From: Flammula alnicola
Lineage: Eukaryota > Basidiomycota > Agaricomycetes > Agaricales > Strophariaceae
Assembly (NCBI GenBank): GCA_015499995.1
Contig: JADNRV010000092.1
Coordinates: 62,001-126,000, forward strand
Direction of reading: 5' to 3'
Length of the DNA: 64,000 nt
Shown: in pieces, positions 35,278 through 47,396 of the stretch
How positions within the stretch are numbered: the first letter of the stretch is position 1
Layout of the letters: every line of letters starts with the position of its first letter
Notes under the pieces: model-generated
The model's database searches: none
Seen by the model: only the letters and a program-made list of their open reading frames with translations
What the model was told of the DNA's origin: nothing
Translations under genes and position numbers: made by a program

Positions 35278-38250
35278 ATGGTGTCCTTGCACCGTCTTTT
35301 GTCCTTGTTCGTCATGGCCTACCCATGGCTTACTGCCGCTGCACCTTCTGCAGCCGATCCGTGTGCCAAAATTGCGGGCCTGACATTTGTCCCCCCTGCC
35401 GACGCGTTGGCCTGCTACAAGGCCTTTCCGTTTAACCAGACGCTTTTTGAGAATGTCCTGGACAACATGGATCGTGTTTTCGACTTCTACACTTTCGAGG
35501 ACTTTTACTTGAACTCTCCACCGCCCTTCCAGGAGTCAACGAACAACATTAGGGCGACGCTTGCAAACATTAGGAACACCAAATTCGCCGTTCGTTTCAT
35601 GTTGCTCGGGGAATACTTCGATTAACTGACCTGTTCAAACTCCATCTAGACCGATTACGACTTCAACAAGGCTCTGTATGACTTCACTACCCAGCTGAAT
35701 GACGGACATACGCGTATGTGCACCCTCCGCACGTTCACTGATACGATCAATTTCAACGTATATCCATTTTTCAGGGTACTTTCCAACGTGTTACAACGCG
35801 TTCCAGAACATCCTGCCCGCGCCGGTTATCAGTCTTGAAGAGAATGGTGTCCAAAACGTCTTCATCGCTCCTGACTCGGTTGCATTTATCAGCTTGCTCG
35901 GCCCATCCTTCACTAGCTTCTTCGATTCTATCAAGTTCAATTGGCAACGCCTTGCAGGTGCCAAGGTCCTCGAGATCGAAGGCATGGATGCATATGACTA
36001 CGTCGATCTCATCGCGAAAACCGTCTCCGGAAACTACCTGGACCACGGTGTCCGCGTTAATTCTGTATTCACCAGTTATCGTATTTCTGGGACGAGCTTC
36101 TCTCAACGTCTGGGAGATTTAGCTGGACCAGTTGACGTTACTCACACCTCGCTGACCTTTAAGCTAATCGCTGCCGGTTCGAATAAAATCGAGACAGTTC
36201 AGATCCCGTTCCTCGCGTCTTTCACCGGCACCGCCTTTACAGATAGTGCCTCGTAGTACGCTCGATTTTTTATTCTTCCGTCGTGCATTTTCTCACCCCA
36301 AGTTAGCTGGGCTAATAACTGCGCCGCCAATGGCCAAACGAACGGTGTTGATCTCCGCCGGCAGTCCAGTTTACCCAAAAACGCTCAACAACCTCGCAAA
36401 CAAGCCAAGGCCAACATCATTGACGGTTTGTTAACTAAAGCTGTTGGACTTCCCTCTCCGTTCCTGCCGACGGCTCCCCCCGCAGATGGAAGCGAAGATG
36501 TGATCAAGTCGTTCATCTTACCAGGCAACAAAACCGGTGTTGTAAGTGGGACTTCATACTTCGGGTCTCCTTTTCGAAATTCAATAATTTAATAGATGTT
36601 TGTCGGCTCGTTTGAACCGAACGACTTTAATCAATTCCAAACCGACGTTGTCGCGGCCGTCACCTCTCTCAAGGCTGCCGGCGTTACCAAGCTTCTCATT
36701 GACTTGACGAACAATGGAGGTCAGTTCAGATCTTGATTGTTTAAAGCTTATGCCCTTAGAAAGCTGTCTAGGTGGTTTTGTATGCCTCGGTCAGTTCTTG
36801 CACCAATTCCTGGCAGGATCACAAATCGGATACCCGTAAGCTTCAAAGTGCTTCAGTAAGTAGAAAATCTAAATCTAATCTACATCACCTTATAGCGGGT
36901 TCCAATCGAGCCAACGCGGCAACCCGCTCGCGCAGAAGATCGTGGCTGCTCATGTTGCGATGGGCCAGAATGACATTGGGACTTTCTACAGCCCTGACAA
37001 CTGTAAGTGGTTATTTTGTCCACGGATAAGATGGGCCGGCCGCTGACGTGTTTGATGCCCAGGGGCGTTCTTCAACGATACGATTATGCCCGTCACGTTC
37101 AACTACGATAAACCTACCGTACCGTTTTCGGTCAACGGTAAGAACGATCCGACATCGCAGCGCTTCCATGCAAGTCGAAACCATCAGCCCTTGTACCACT
37201 ATTTTTAATTGTTGCCTTGTTGCTTTCCGTAGGATACTTGCACGGAGTCGTTCACCCAGCCCGTTCCTACAACTCCGCCGTTTGATCTTAAGTTTGTGCA
37301 TACCTTTCCCTGTGTAATGTGTCCCCTGATCGTTTGCATTTCCTGCCCCATATAGCAACGTCGCTATAGGTGAACATAAAAGACACTCATTAACACTAGA
37401 GAAGAGGAGGACTAACACGGCTCTCACAGTCAGCAATGGGGACTGCGCGTCTACATGCGCCATGTTCAGCACGTTGATGTTCGAGCGTCACCACACGAAG
37501 ATCGCTGTCTTTGGCGGTAAGCCGGGAGAGAATGTGGAATACAAGGGGATGGCCGGCAATCAGGTGCTCGAATGGTCAGATCTTGACACTGAGATTAAGT
37601 CTGTTGGATTGAACGATGTAAGTGGCTCTTCTCAAAATATGACATGGATCTCTAGGTGGACTGATATTCATACGACTTGAAGGACCCGCTGGCTCCTCCT
37701 GACTTGTGAGTCGTAATGTATGGAACCAAACACTGCCGTCAATCTGACGAATATTTATTTCTCGCTTGTTAGGCTCGTCAACTCGAACTTCCGGTACGTC
37801 CTGGTCCAATTCTCCCTTTAATAAATATTTTTATTGATTCTTTGCCCCTCTTGGTAGCCACAACTGGCGAACTGGTAGGTTTCAGCTCCGTTTTACCCTG
37901 TAAACGTTCCTTGACATGTTGCTCGACTAACAGCCTGGAGTTTCTTTGATGAAAGCCGCCCAATCGGTATGTGTTCCGGCAGGAGCTACTCATATCTCTC
38001 AATACTCATTTTTTCATGTCCGCTAGCATACGTGTCGGAGCTACCATTGCGTACATCGCGTTCGTATACGTGCGTTAGTAGTAAGACTAACTTGCGTTTC
38101 AGTGCGCTTCCCATACACGAACGAGACCTACAACAATCCCCAAAATTTGTGGACCTTCGCGTACGTTCAGTTCATGTCCAATATGTAAATGATAATAGTT
38201 TGCTGACCCTTCCACGATCAATACATAGTGCTTCCAAATTATTCGGGTGA
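35278..38250 (+). CDS. Secreted peptidase S41 family (tail-specific protease-like) protein
   Basis: The ATG at 35278 starts a signal peptide (LHRLLSLFVMAYPWLTAAAP) followed by the fungal S41 N-terminal pattern PCAKIAGLTFVPPADALACYKAFPFN and FDFYTFEDFYLNSPPPF. Later motifs are DYDFNKALYDFTTQLNDGHT, the PDZ-like/core section (FNWQRLAGAKVLEIEGMDAY), LLIDLTNNGGGFVCLGQFLH, and the likely nucleophile region VSNGDCASTCAMFSTLMFE with GGKPGENVEYKGMAGNQVLEW. The C-terminus is TNETYNNPQNLWTFAASKLFG, stop 38248-38250. S41 proteins cleave peptides extracellularly or in the secretory path; in fungi some process ribosomally made peptides, but no cluster partner is seen here. The gene is intron-dense, with internal exons of only 17 and 21 nt near 37773-37876 and a GC-AG intron at 37170-37232. 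No frameshift is needed. Confidence 0.85.
37170..37232 (+). other. GC-AG intron in the S41 gene
   Basis: Donor CAT|GCAAGT and acceptor CCGTAG. Using it keeps the exon NGKNDPTSQRFH in frame with DTCTESFTQP; the nearby GT (AACG|GTAAG) gives the wrong frame. Confidence 0.7.
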
Positions 38251-39394
38251 TGGGACCTTTTTGCGGGTCCAATGTAACTCAGGAGTTCATTGGCGCAACA
38301 TTGTCGTTGCAAAACTTATCTTATAAACCGCTCGATGTACAGCAGGAACAGACTTTATTTAACGGTTGGCCTGAAAGCTGAGGGAAGACTAGAACGCTCT
38401 ATTGTTGCGCCCGCAATGCCGCTTGTAGGTGCTCCACATCATGATGCCTTCTCAGCACCTGCGGTGACTGCAATTTTATTTTTCTTGCCTCGCTTATTCG
38501 ACCTGAGAAGCAACCGACCCTTTGGCTGCATGAAACTGAAATTCTTTGTTTGCCTTTTCGCTTCCCAGCGAGAGCAAACCCTACTAGCGGCTCAATTTGT
38601 GTTACTCTGCTCATGTTTTGAAGTGTGAATCCCAGTAGTAAATATTCATGGATCCAGCTGCGCCCTAATACGATGGTAATATGGATATTAGGTTGTCCGC
38701 GTTTTTAGGCCTCACAAACCGAAAGTCGTTCTATCTGTTTCCATCGTACCTCAACAGTCCAGTGACCTCCTAATAACTATGCAAATAACACTGGAAGGGT
38801 TCACACCCAAGTACAGGGCAGTGTCATGAGTTCGTGTCGCAACTGATAGTCGAGGTTCGGTAAAATAAAATTAAAAAGAGCCGTGTCAGTGGTCCACTAC
38901 ACCACCAATCTGACCCGATGTTTGTATGACCTCGTTTGGCAATCGAACAGACGATGTTGAACAAATCTCGTGATGACGTTCACAAAGTCTTGCGCTGAGG
39001 CTATTACACGAATCCCTGGATCATTTTTTGAGAGAGGGTGTCCCCATAAGATTTTTGGCCAGTCTCGTATCGATATTTATGGCTGATATGGCCACGTCAT
39101 TTCTCTCAGAATCCCAGAGTGTGATCAAGAGGAAATTATCATGCAGATATCATTTGAAGGTCGATACGAGGCTCCTCAAATATTCTATCAATATCAATGC
39201 AGACCACATGTGGTGATAAAAGATGGGTACCCCTGAGGTTGTTTGCAAGTCCTCGTCTTGAGGGTAATCAGAGATCATAAGGAGGTCCTCAAGAGATTCA
39301 GGATGCATCAAGAAAACATATGGATTTTGCACGATTCATGGTATCTACATCATTATTCACCAATTACCAACCACCCGGTAACCGTAGGCAACCG
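38251..39394. other. Intergenic, no gene recognised
   Basis: 1.1 kb between two convergent genes. Short unsupported frames only; no terminal repeats of a mobile element were found on inspection. Confidence 0.5.
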
Positions 39395-40733
39395 TCATTC
39401 CTCGACTGGACCCGCTGCAGTTGGAGCAAGCGCGCCTGCGTGCACGTTGATAGTCCTCAACCAACTGTCAACTTCGTGAGAAGCGGTAGTCGGATTATTG
39501 GTGGTGTCTGGGGCGCCGTACTTCTTCAAATCTTCATCATAAATAACCCGGAAAGCACTTCAAAAAATTTAATAGATGTAATATGATTATAGGGAAAACA
39601 CATACATTTGCATCTCTCCTGACCCGGGGAATTGTTGTCGGTAATCAGCTAAAGACGTATCAACCTGATCCCAATACTTCTCGGAGGAGAGCTTAGGGTA
39701 TTTTGCCATAACCCAACGCTGTGAGAATTATCAACACAAAGAAAAAAAGAACGATGATTCACGCACCAAGAAGGCGATCCGAATAAGGAGAGCGGCCGTC
39801 AACTTTGCCTTAGAATTACCGATGCAAGCTTGAGTGAGGGTGGCAATGTCGCGAGACACGCCGTTTTCGCATTTCTTGACAGTATTTGCAATCTACATGC
39901 ATGGTGAGGTTGGAATGAATAAGCAGTATTGTATGTGAATACCTTGTCCTTGACATGATAGCGAATATCTGTCATCCCCTTAGCGATCGCCGTCAGGACG
40001 ACATCGCAGCGACCGGTCTCGCACGAGGCAGGCAAACCACTGATGTTTAATTCACGCATAGCAGCCTAAAAAGACCGATTAGCGAGGAGAGTGAATTTTA
40101 TGAGAAACTTACAAGAACTGTGGGGGGGCCAGACTTTTTCTTGTAAAAAAGAATGGACGGAGCGAGCACAAATGCTGTAGCATAGTCGGCAGCTGTTTTC
40201 TGAACAAGAATTGTAAATCAGTTATAACTCAAAAAGAATAAGATTGGAAAAACCTTGAGGGTCTCGGACATCCGATACTCGGAGCTCTGAGTTAACAATT
40301 TCAGGAGATCACGGCACTCCAGAAGGCCAGAATAGATGTAGATCTTATGCTCTGCATCGTTGTTGGACTATTGTGGGGATTAGTGAGGCTGACTCATCTA
40401 AAAATCCGAAATTCATACCCGTAAGAATTCCTCGAAGTCCCGGTCAGACTCTGGAGTGAATGTTTTCTGCCGCTTGATGGCGTGACCTCGCATGAGGAAG
40501 TTGGTAGCAGTGGCCACAGTAAGCTCTGTGTTGGTGCTTCGAGGCCTTCGCAGTGAAGGGTCGATGTTGGATTCATCATCGTCGTCTCCTTCATACTCGG
40601 AACGCGAGCGAACAAGACCAGAGGATGCAGCCCGCGCATTAACCAAATCAATAACAGACCGCATAGGATCCCCAGGAGATGAGGACGGAGGTAAGGAATC
40701 TTCACGGGGTGGTGTGGACGACATAATGGTCAA
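39395..40733 (-). CDS. Uncharacterised nuclear-type protein, divergent partner of the transposase-like gene
   Basis: About five exons join into a protein of roughly 340 residues with stop at 39395-39397 (VDSWLRTINVHAGALAP near the end). The N-terminus is disordered and acidic (STPPREDSLPPSSSPG, EYEGDDDDESNIDPSLRRP), followed by ATNFLMRGHAIKRQKTFTPE, whose KRQK could be a nuclear localisation signal, then DRDFEEFLR. The remainder is mostly helical (YIYSGLLECRDLLKLLTQS, TAADYATAFVLAPSILFY, DVVLTAIAKGMTDIRYHVKD, AALLIRIAFLRWVMAKYPKL, KYWDQVDTSLADYRQQFPGS). I recall similar proteins as a widespread agaricomycete family without named function. Two start codons three codons apart are possible (40731-40733, 40722-40724). 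A TATAAA on the coding strand (40766-40771) lies 33 bp before the first ATG, which would favour the second. Confidence 0.75.
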
Positions 40734-41392
40734 ATTTGATAAGAGACTGTAAAATGAGAGCGCACTTTATATCCACAAAAAATTCGGCCATCAGGAGCAA
40801 GGCGGTTAAGACTAACTTTCCGGGGAGTGAGGAGAAAGTCCAGTGACAGCGGGATGAAGGAGATGTTGGTACGTCTCCAGATGATTGAAAGATGTTCAAC
40901 ACCGAAGTCATTTGCAGCGCGACCCGTTATACTTCCGGTGATGAGCCAAAGGTCAGCTGAAAGTGACCTGGGGCATGCACAGAGCCCCAAAGATGTGTAA
41001 TAAGAACATAGTAAGATTCTGCGGGTTGTGTATAAAGTGGTGATGATGAGGCCTGAGGCCTGAGGGTGCAAACATTCAACGTTCAAGCTCAAGTTGAAAC
41101 GTTGAGTTCGGAAAAGGTGCAACATGAACAAGAGACAAACATTTACAAATAATTTGTTGTCATTCTGAGGCTTCCATCCGCGCTCTCATCCAAGACGATT
41201 GCAATGACCACAAGAGGTTTCGCTGTCATCGTCGAGAGATCAGAAGGAAGCTTTCAGCAACCCTCCGATGTCTCCCAAAAATATTCATTTTCCACTTTTC
41301 GTCAAGCCGACCTTGTGTGATCGATCGTCCATCATCAACTCAACGTTAAACATTCTGAGTGACTTGTTTTCGTGTCTTGTCTGCTGAATATC
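40734..41392. promoter_or_regulatory. Shared divergent promoter of the unknown/transposase-like pair
   Basis: 659 bp between head-to-head start codons. TATAAA occurs toward the minus gene (40766-40771) and toward the plus gene (41031-41036), the latter about 360 bp before the ATG and so less persuasive. No other sites recognised. Confidence 0.4.
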
Positions 41393-44300
41393 ATGGGTGC
41401 TCAACCAAAAGACTTGGGACCTGGTAACTTCTTATGCTATTCTATTCGATATCGAGTCTGATTCTCTCATTTTCAGATTGCGGCATTCTTCCCAATTCTG
41501 ATGTATTCTGCAGAATTTGCCGCGATGCAACTGGGGGTCAGCTTGTTGCAATGAAGCGTAATTCGTGGGCCAGACATTTGAAAACTGATTCACATAAACA
41601 TTCCATCCGCACTCGAGAAGATCGACTCAGACAAGAAGAAGAGCAACAGCAAAACTACCAAAGGCCATACGATGCACCTCCAGTTGAACTTAGCGGTCCT
41701 TCGCTGCCTGAGACTGCCCGTCATCGGCCTGCAATGTCAGCTAACTCGATAGACAATGGATTCGATTCGATCGCATACCACGAAGATTTTACCTTTACCA
41801 CTGAGGAATTGCAAATTTATTTTCCATCCTTTGATCCGAACGAGGCCAAAGAGCGCGCGGAAGGGGCTCTACACGAAGAGATGGAATTACTGCGGCTTGA
41901 GGCCATGGAGGCTGACTTGGAAGGGCATCCTGAAGATGCGACAGTCCCGGACTTCATGTCCCATCTTCGGGAAAATGGTAAATGTTATTCACCGCTGTGG
42001 TCATGGATAAACTGAATCATTCAAACAAATAGGTCTGGAACCCGATGAAGGAGACGAAGATGATTTACGAGAATTCTTTAATGGTGTTAATGGCAAGGCA
42101 GATTATTTTCCCTATGAAAATCGAACGGTTAGTGTTAATATTCACAATCTTTAATTCATTTGGCTGAGAAGTAATTCTTCTCCAGGAATTTTTGCTTGAT
42201 GTACTCGATAATCTTCCCCGTCTCCGGCTCTCGAGCAGTCAGCTTAAAATGGTCATGTGGGTAATGAAGCATTGCAATCCTACAGATGTGCCATCATTCA
42301 GTTCATTCCGCGCAAAGCAACGACGTCTTCAAAAGGCATGTGGGATCAAGACGGTTCAGCATACATCTGAACTCGGCCATATATTCTATGTAAATGATAT
42401 CCGTGATATTATTAGCAAGGTGTTTATTCATTTTATCTCATAAACCGTGCAGTGGACTTCAATCTCTTAACATAGGATTTCGCCAATCCAGAGACGGCGA
42501 AGAATCTGCAATTTTATCCAGAAGAAACGGACGACTCAATGTCCGAGGTCTGGCATGCCAGTCGTTGGCGCGAATATCCACTCGATCAACTGACGCCATC
42601 ATATAATAAAGAAGGAAAACGATTCTACGTTAATGAGCTTTCAAAACTGACTGACGGTCGCCTTGTCATTCCTTATATCTGGATAATGTACAAAGGGAAG
42701 GTGCATGCGCGCTGTCGACAAGCATACAATACAGAGGTCTGTGTGATACATGTGATTATCGCTTTCGAGTTTGGACTGAATACTTCTACAGGCTGGCCTA
42801 ATTGTCCTGGAAAGCGAACTACGTGTGTCCGTGGATGATCTCGACCTCAATTATCTCGACCTCCTTCAATTGGAAATTCCTCTAACTTTCCAAGGTTTGG
42901 ATATTCTACCGCTACGGAATTCTGTACACTAATAACAACATTGCTAGATCAATACCAAAGTTACGCTGAAGCCATGCCAAACAACTATCGTGCCATGGAC
43001 AAAGATCACGATTTCTTCACTATTTGGACGCCTCTATGGGCTGACGATGTTTCGGGGGCCCGTTCGAAACAATATCAAAAGCATGTAAATGTCTACATGT
43101 CGAACTCGAACCTTCCTGGGCAGTTATTGCAGCAAGAATATTTCGTTCACTTCGTCGCAACCTCACCTCATGCATCAGCACCAGAATTACTAGGAGCAGT
43201 AATGACGCAAGTCGAGTGCGTCAACTTCAGTTCATAGCGAATAAATACTAATTGTTGAAATGCAGAGACACGCATCAGAACCCTGTCGAGTGCTATAATG
43301 CGTTCACTCACCGCCCTTGTTCCTTTCGCATACAGGTTCCCAATCTGCCAGCAGATAATCCTCAGCAGTCGGAGGAATGCTCTCATATTGGCCACCACGG
43401 CCTGTATTTTTGTCGAATCTGTAAGGTTGGAGGATCTTATGAGATGAAGGAATCAGATAGTGGTTACCACGCACTCTATAATGTAAGAGCATTCGGCATT
43501 AATCAAGTTGTATCTATCTAATCTTCTTAATTTGTATATTAAGACAGGCCAACCCCGTTCAGCTACAGAAACTTTAGCCAGCATTCGGGAGCAGTTACGT
43601 TTGGCTACGTATGGCGTGGCGGCCCCCATCGAAGAACTGCAAACCAAAACTGGTGTCAAAGATAAGATCACGCAGCATTGGATTGGAATTTTAATCACGA
43701 AAGCAAATGACATGAAACGGTCTCAAGTGGGAAGATCGCCTGACGAAATATCGACAGAGCTATTGGCATGGCTTAATACCCAAAGTAAATTGCCGTTTAA
43801 TCCTCTTTTAAACGTAAAATGTAAGATCAGATGAACTCTCATTTATATTGTTCTAATGTGATATCTTCCAGATCTGAACCCTCCTGCCGACACTCCAGTT
43901 GAACTTCTTCACACAGTCCTTCTCGGTATCGAGAAGTACAACTGGCATGGTCTCCACACATCGTGGTCCTCGCAACAGCAGGATCTCTTTACGGTCCGTT
44001 TGCAGAGCACAGACCTTGATGGTCTAAATGTTCCTCCTATTCGCGCAGGATATATGATGCAATACCCCAACGGTCTTATAGGAAAACATTTCAAGACATT
44101 GATGCAAACAGTTGCATTTCACGTCCAAGATATTGTATCGGATTCACAACTCACCCTTATCAAATCTATCGGTGAACTTGGAGCATTGTTATGGATGGCA
44201 GAAATCGAAGGTCTCGATGAGTACCTGGTCCGTGTGTTCTTTTCTTCTCAATCCTGTATCTTACAGTTTTCTGTAGAAAGATCTCGAGATTCTGATCGAC

Positions 44301-45717
44301 AATGTTCTTGATGCATTCGCAACGATTGACCCAAGCAAAATTCTCATCAAACTAAAGCTTCACATCCTCAAACATATTCCTGACAACATACGACGATTTG
44401 GACCTGCTGTTCGATTCTCAACGGAAGTCTTTGAATGTTTCAACGCGATTTTCAGGATGTCGTCTGTGTTGAGTAATCATCAGGCTCCCAGTCGAGATAT
44501 TGCCCTCAAAAACGGAGAGCTCGACCGTGTAAAGCATATTCTCTCTGGTGGTTTCTGGTTCCAATCCGACCGTTGGGTTCGAGGTGGAGATAATGTTGTT
44601 CGCTTACTTCAAGAGGCACCAATCCTTCAACAGCATCTCGGTTGGGTCTCTCCTCACAAGCCAATTCCGTCTTCGGTACGATGTGCTGGTCGGAAAAAAA
44701 GAGAGCAATCAGCACTACTTGGGGCGAACACGAAGGCAATACAGGCTGATTGGAGTGATTCAAGTCCACGAATGTCACCTAATTCTTCGTGGTATCCGGG
44801 CGTTGAAGTCATTGCGCAATCTGGAGACCGTTGCGCCATTGGGTCATGGGTGGTGGTGCGCCTCAATACGGTAAGCTATGTCTGGATCTCGTGAGGGTCG
44901 AGCGGCACTGATCAGACATATTTACAGGACGACCATTTCATTGGTCGCATCACAGAAATCCTTACTTCTTCGAACACTCAAATATCGGGCAGTGGTCTAC
45001 TCACTGTAGAACGATTTTCTGTCGCAGAAGAAAGGCATCATTACTTGGGCATGCCTGTACTTTACCGCTATGCGCCGCCATCTGACGGTGATGATGCCAA
45101 TTCTAGTGCTGCGCTGTCATCGCAGCCGTATTACCAAGTTATACCATCCAAGGTCTGTGTTCTAATTAAGCTCCTATAACTATTCATTGATCCACGTCAT
45201 GGAAATTCACCAGTCCATCCAATTCAATTTCAATGTCCAACATGATTGTCGATTGGCCGGTTGCGGCGCAACGGCAACTGAGCGACAAGTCGAGGAGCGC
45301 ACGGAAACTCAACGTGAAATCAAAGTCATTGAACACGTGGATCAACCACGATTCATCATTAACACACACGCCCTTCACAATGCTGCTCGGCTTCGCAAAT
45401 ACCTTCCACGTTATTTGACTGCACCACGTCCGCTTTTCTCAGATAGATTGAAGCGTCATCATGAACTTGCCACCGTACTTCGCACGTCGCAAGCAGAGAA
45501 AAGGGCCCAAACTCAAGCCAAAGCTAAGGCTACACGTGAACGAAACAAACGCAAAGCCCAAGAAGCCCGAGTAGTTGAAACTGGTCAAATTCATCAAGAT
45601 GATTCGATGTTAGGAGATCGTGATGAACATGGCTACTATGCTCAAGTGGTTTTACCTCCCAGGAAACGGGCGCGGCCAACAAGTGAGGCTGCCACTGACC
45701 TTGACAGGGTCGTTTGA
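41393..45717 (+). CDS. Large zinc-finger, transposase-like protein of unknown function
   Basis: The ATG at 41393 (MGAQPKDLGPDCG) and about a dozen exons give a protein of over 1,000 residues. The N-terminus has a C2H2/BED-like finger, FCRICRD...SWARHLKTDSHKHS (CxxC, then H and HxxxxxH). Then come an acidic segment with paired Glu-rich helices, a helical block (LLDVLDNLPRLRLSSSQLKMVMWVMKH), a core with LNPPADTPVELLHTVLLGIEK, RAGYMMQYPNGLIGKHFKTL and LKLHILKHIPDNIRRFGPAV followed by RFSTEVFECFNAIF. The last pattern (K.H..H.P..I..FGP....TE.FE..N) resembles the final acidic region of large fungal transposases of the Plavaka/KDZ kind; this is inference. A BAH-like segment (GSWVVVRLNTDDHFIGRITEIL) and a basic coiled tail (EKRAQTQAKAKATRERNKRKAQ) end it. 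No terminal inverted repeats or target duplication were found, so it may be domesticated. No frameshift is evident. Confidence 0.78.
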
Positions 45718-46346
45718 TAGCTTGTCGATAGCAGCATTTTCTCCGGAAGAGGTTAAGGGTATAACATCCGTAGTACACTTTGTAAATATCATTATTGTGA
45801 CGTTATAGTAATCATCTTTCTCTGACATTGTTTAAGCTATATCGTACATATGCTGTAGAAAATCTCGCGTTGATATCCTGGATGATGCCACATCAACCTT
45901 GTCTCTCAAACCTCTCAGCCATATCCTTACAAATCACCATTTGATCTCCAAGCTGAACCTCTTACATACATTTCGGCCACGGCTTTGCCTGAGATTGAAT
46001 CAGGTTGGTGGTGTAGCTAGTGCCAAGTATTAAGCCAGCAAGCCACGGACGGTCTAGCTAGTACCTAGCAAGAATCCAAGAAGTGTCATATACTCAGCCT
46101 ACTGCCTGCATGCGCGTATGTCAATTTGCTGGGTGCCATGGTAAAAAGAGCATTTCTGCAGTGATCCGGAGTGATGGCGATCGAGATTCCCCACCAATCG
46201 CGTCTTTTTATACATCCTCCCTGTTTGGGATTAGGTTCAATTTGCGACGAGAACGCCAGAATTTGAATTGCTCTCCTCTGGATACATACATAACCGCCGC
46301 AGGTCATCGTTCCTGGTCTCTCCCAACACCCACCCGCTCGTCACCA
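45718..46346. other. Intergenic / 5' leader region
   Basis: 629 bp between two plus-strand genes. An in-frame extension upstream of the next gene's chosen ATG (from 46083) has Cys/Arg-rich, unconserved-looking residues and is treated as leader. Confidence 0.45.
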
Positions 46347-47396
46347 ATGACTTCCAAGTCTGTTGAAGGCGAATCAACAATGACTTCTGCGACAAAGGGC
46401 CTCCCCAAAAAGCCAAGCACAAGGTGTTTGAACGCCACGAGTCCTCTGGGAGGACGGCCTAAGGCGACTGGCTCTCTTGGGCGGTCTGCAACGGTTTCTC
46501 ACTCTCCTTCCCCCAAATCTCAAAAGAGCAGTCCTGGCCGTGGATTGACTGTGCGAATAGAGGACAGCATGGTCGATATGAGCCATTCAATACAAAGCGC
46601 GCCAGTCAGAGCCATTCGACGTCTGCCTTCAATTCCTTTTTGCCTTCCCTCGGCTTCGTCTGCATCGCCTCCTACCCCTTTTTCTGCACCTACGTTATGT
46701 CCAGAGACTCCTCAAACTGCGCGCACGAAACGACCACTCCCATGTCCCCCACCTCTAGAGAAAGATTCACCACACACAACTCCTCGACAAGACGTCCCTG
46801 TATCACCTCCTCCCACAGAACGTCGACGCGTCGTTAAGCCGCTCCCTGTTCCACTTCAGAAAATAGAACCAATGCTTCTCGGCCGACCTCCGCCTATTGA
46901 ACCTTTGCCGCCAAGAAATCCTCAAGCCCAGCCAACCCTGACATCACCACCGCGTCCGACGCCGTCCTCTTCCATTTCTCGCTCAGACCCGAAGAAGCAT
47001 GAGCAACTAGCAGGCGACAAAACACCGAAGAAGGCCAGCGCTCCACGAGCTCTGGAATTGGGCGAAGCAGACAAGGACGTTGTCCAGCTTCACAAGCGCC
47101 TCATCATCAACCGCCCACCGCTACGACTGAGTCTGGATTCTGACAACACGAGCGAGGACGAGTACGACGAGGGGCCGTTCGGCACAGCCGTTGTTCTTCG
47201 GGACGCCCCGCAAGAGGAGAAGAATGAAGAGGAGGAGCTTCACGCTGATTACGCATGGGTCCTTTCGAATCGGATACTCTATCGACAAAGCCCATCCGAG
47301 ACCCGGCACGGTAGCAAGTGGATACGAGAGAAAAAAGGCAAACGATACACGGAGGAAGATTTCGAAAACATTCTCAAAGCTTTGCGTAGTCTTTAA
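46347..47396 (+). CDS. Proline/serine-rich hypothetical protein with a charged C-terminal module
   Basis: A single open frame of 349 codons from ATG 46347 (MTSKSVEGESTMTSATKG). The body is disordered and proline-rich with SH3-ligand-like runs (KRPLPCPPPLEKD, VKPLPVPLQKIEPMLLGRPP, SPPRPTPSSSISR). The C-terminal 110 residues look folded: DVVQLHKRLIINRPPLRLSL, then an acidic stretch, then DYAWVLSNRILYRQSPSETR and KRYTEEDFENILKALRSL. The frame is open back to 46083, but the added N-terminus is less coding-like. No known domain recognised. Base composition matches the neighbours. It may bind SH3 or WW partners; that is speculation from composition. Confidence 0.7.
   Translation: MTSKSVEGESTMTSATKGLPKKPSTRCLNATSPLGGRPKATGSLGRSATVSHSPSPKSQKSSPGRGLTVRIEDSMVDMSHSIQSAPVRAIRRLPSIPFCLPSASSASPPTPFSAPTLCPETPQTARTKRPLPCPPPLEKDSPHTTPRQDVPVSPPPTERRRVVKPLPVPLQKIEPMLLGRPPPIEPLPPRNPQAQPTLTSPPRPTPSSSISRSDPKKHEQLAGDKTPKKASAPRALELGEADKDVVQLHKRLIINRPPLRLSLDSDNTSEDEYDEGPFGTAVVLRDAPQEEKNEEEELHADYAWVLSNRILYRQSPSETRHGSKWIREKKGKRYTEEDFENILKALRSL

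Noticed and set aside
39395..45717. Terminal inverted repeats for the divergent pair
   Set aside because: I compared the flanks 38250-39400 and 45718-46080 by eye and found no inverted match or target duplication; a computed self-alignment is needed to be sure.
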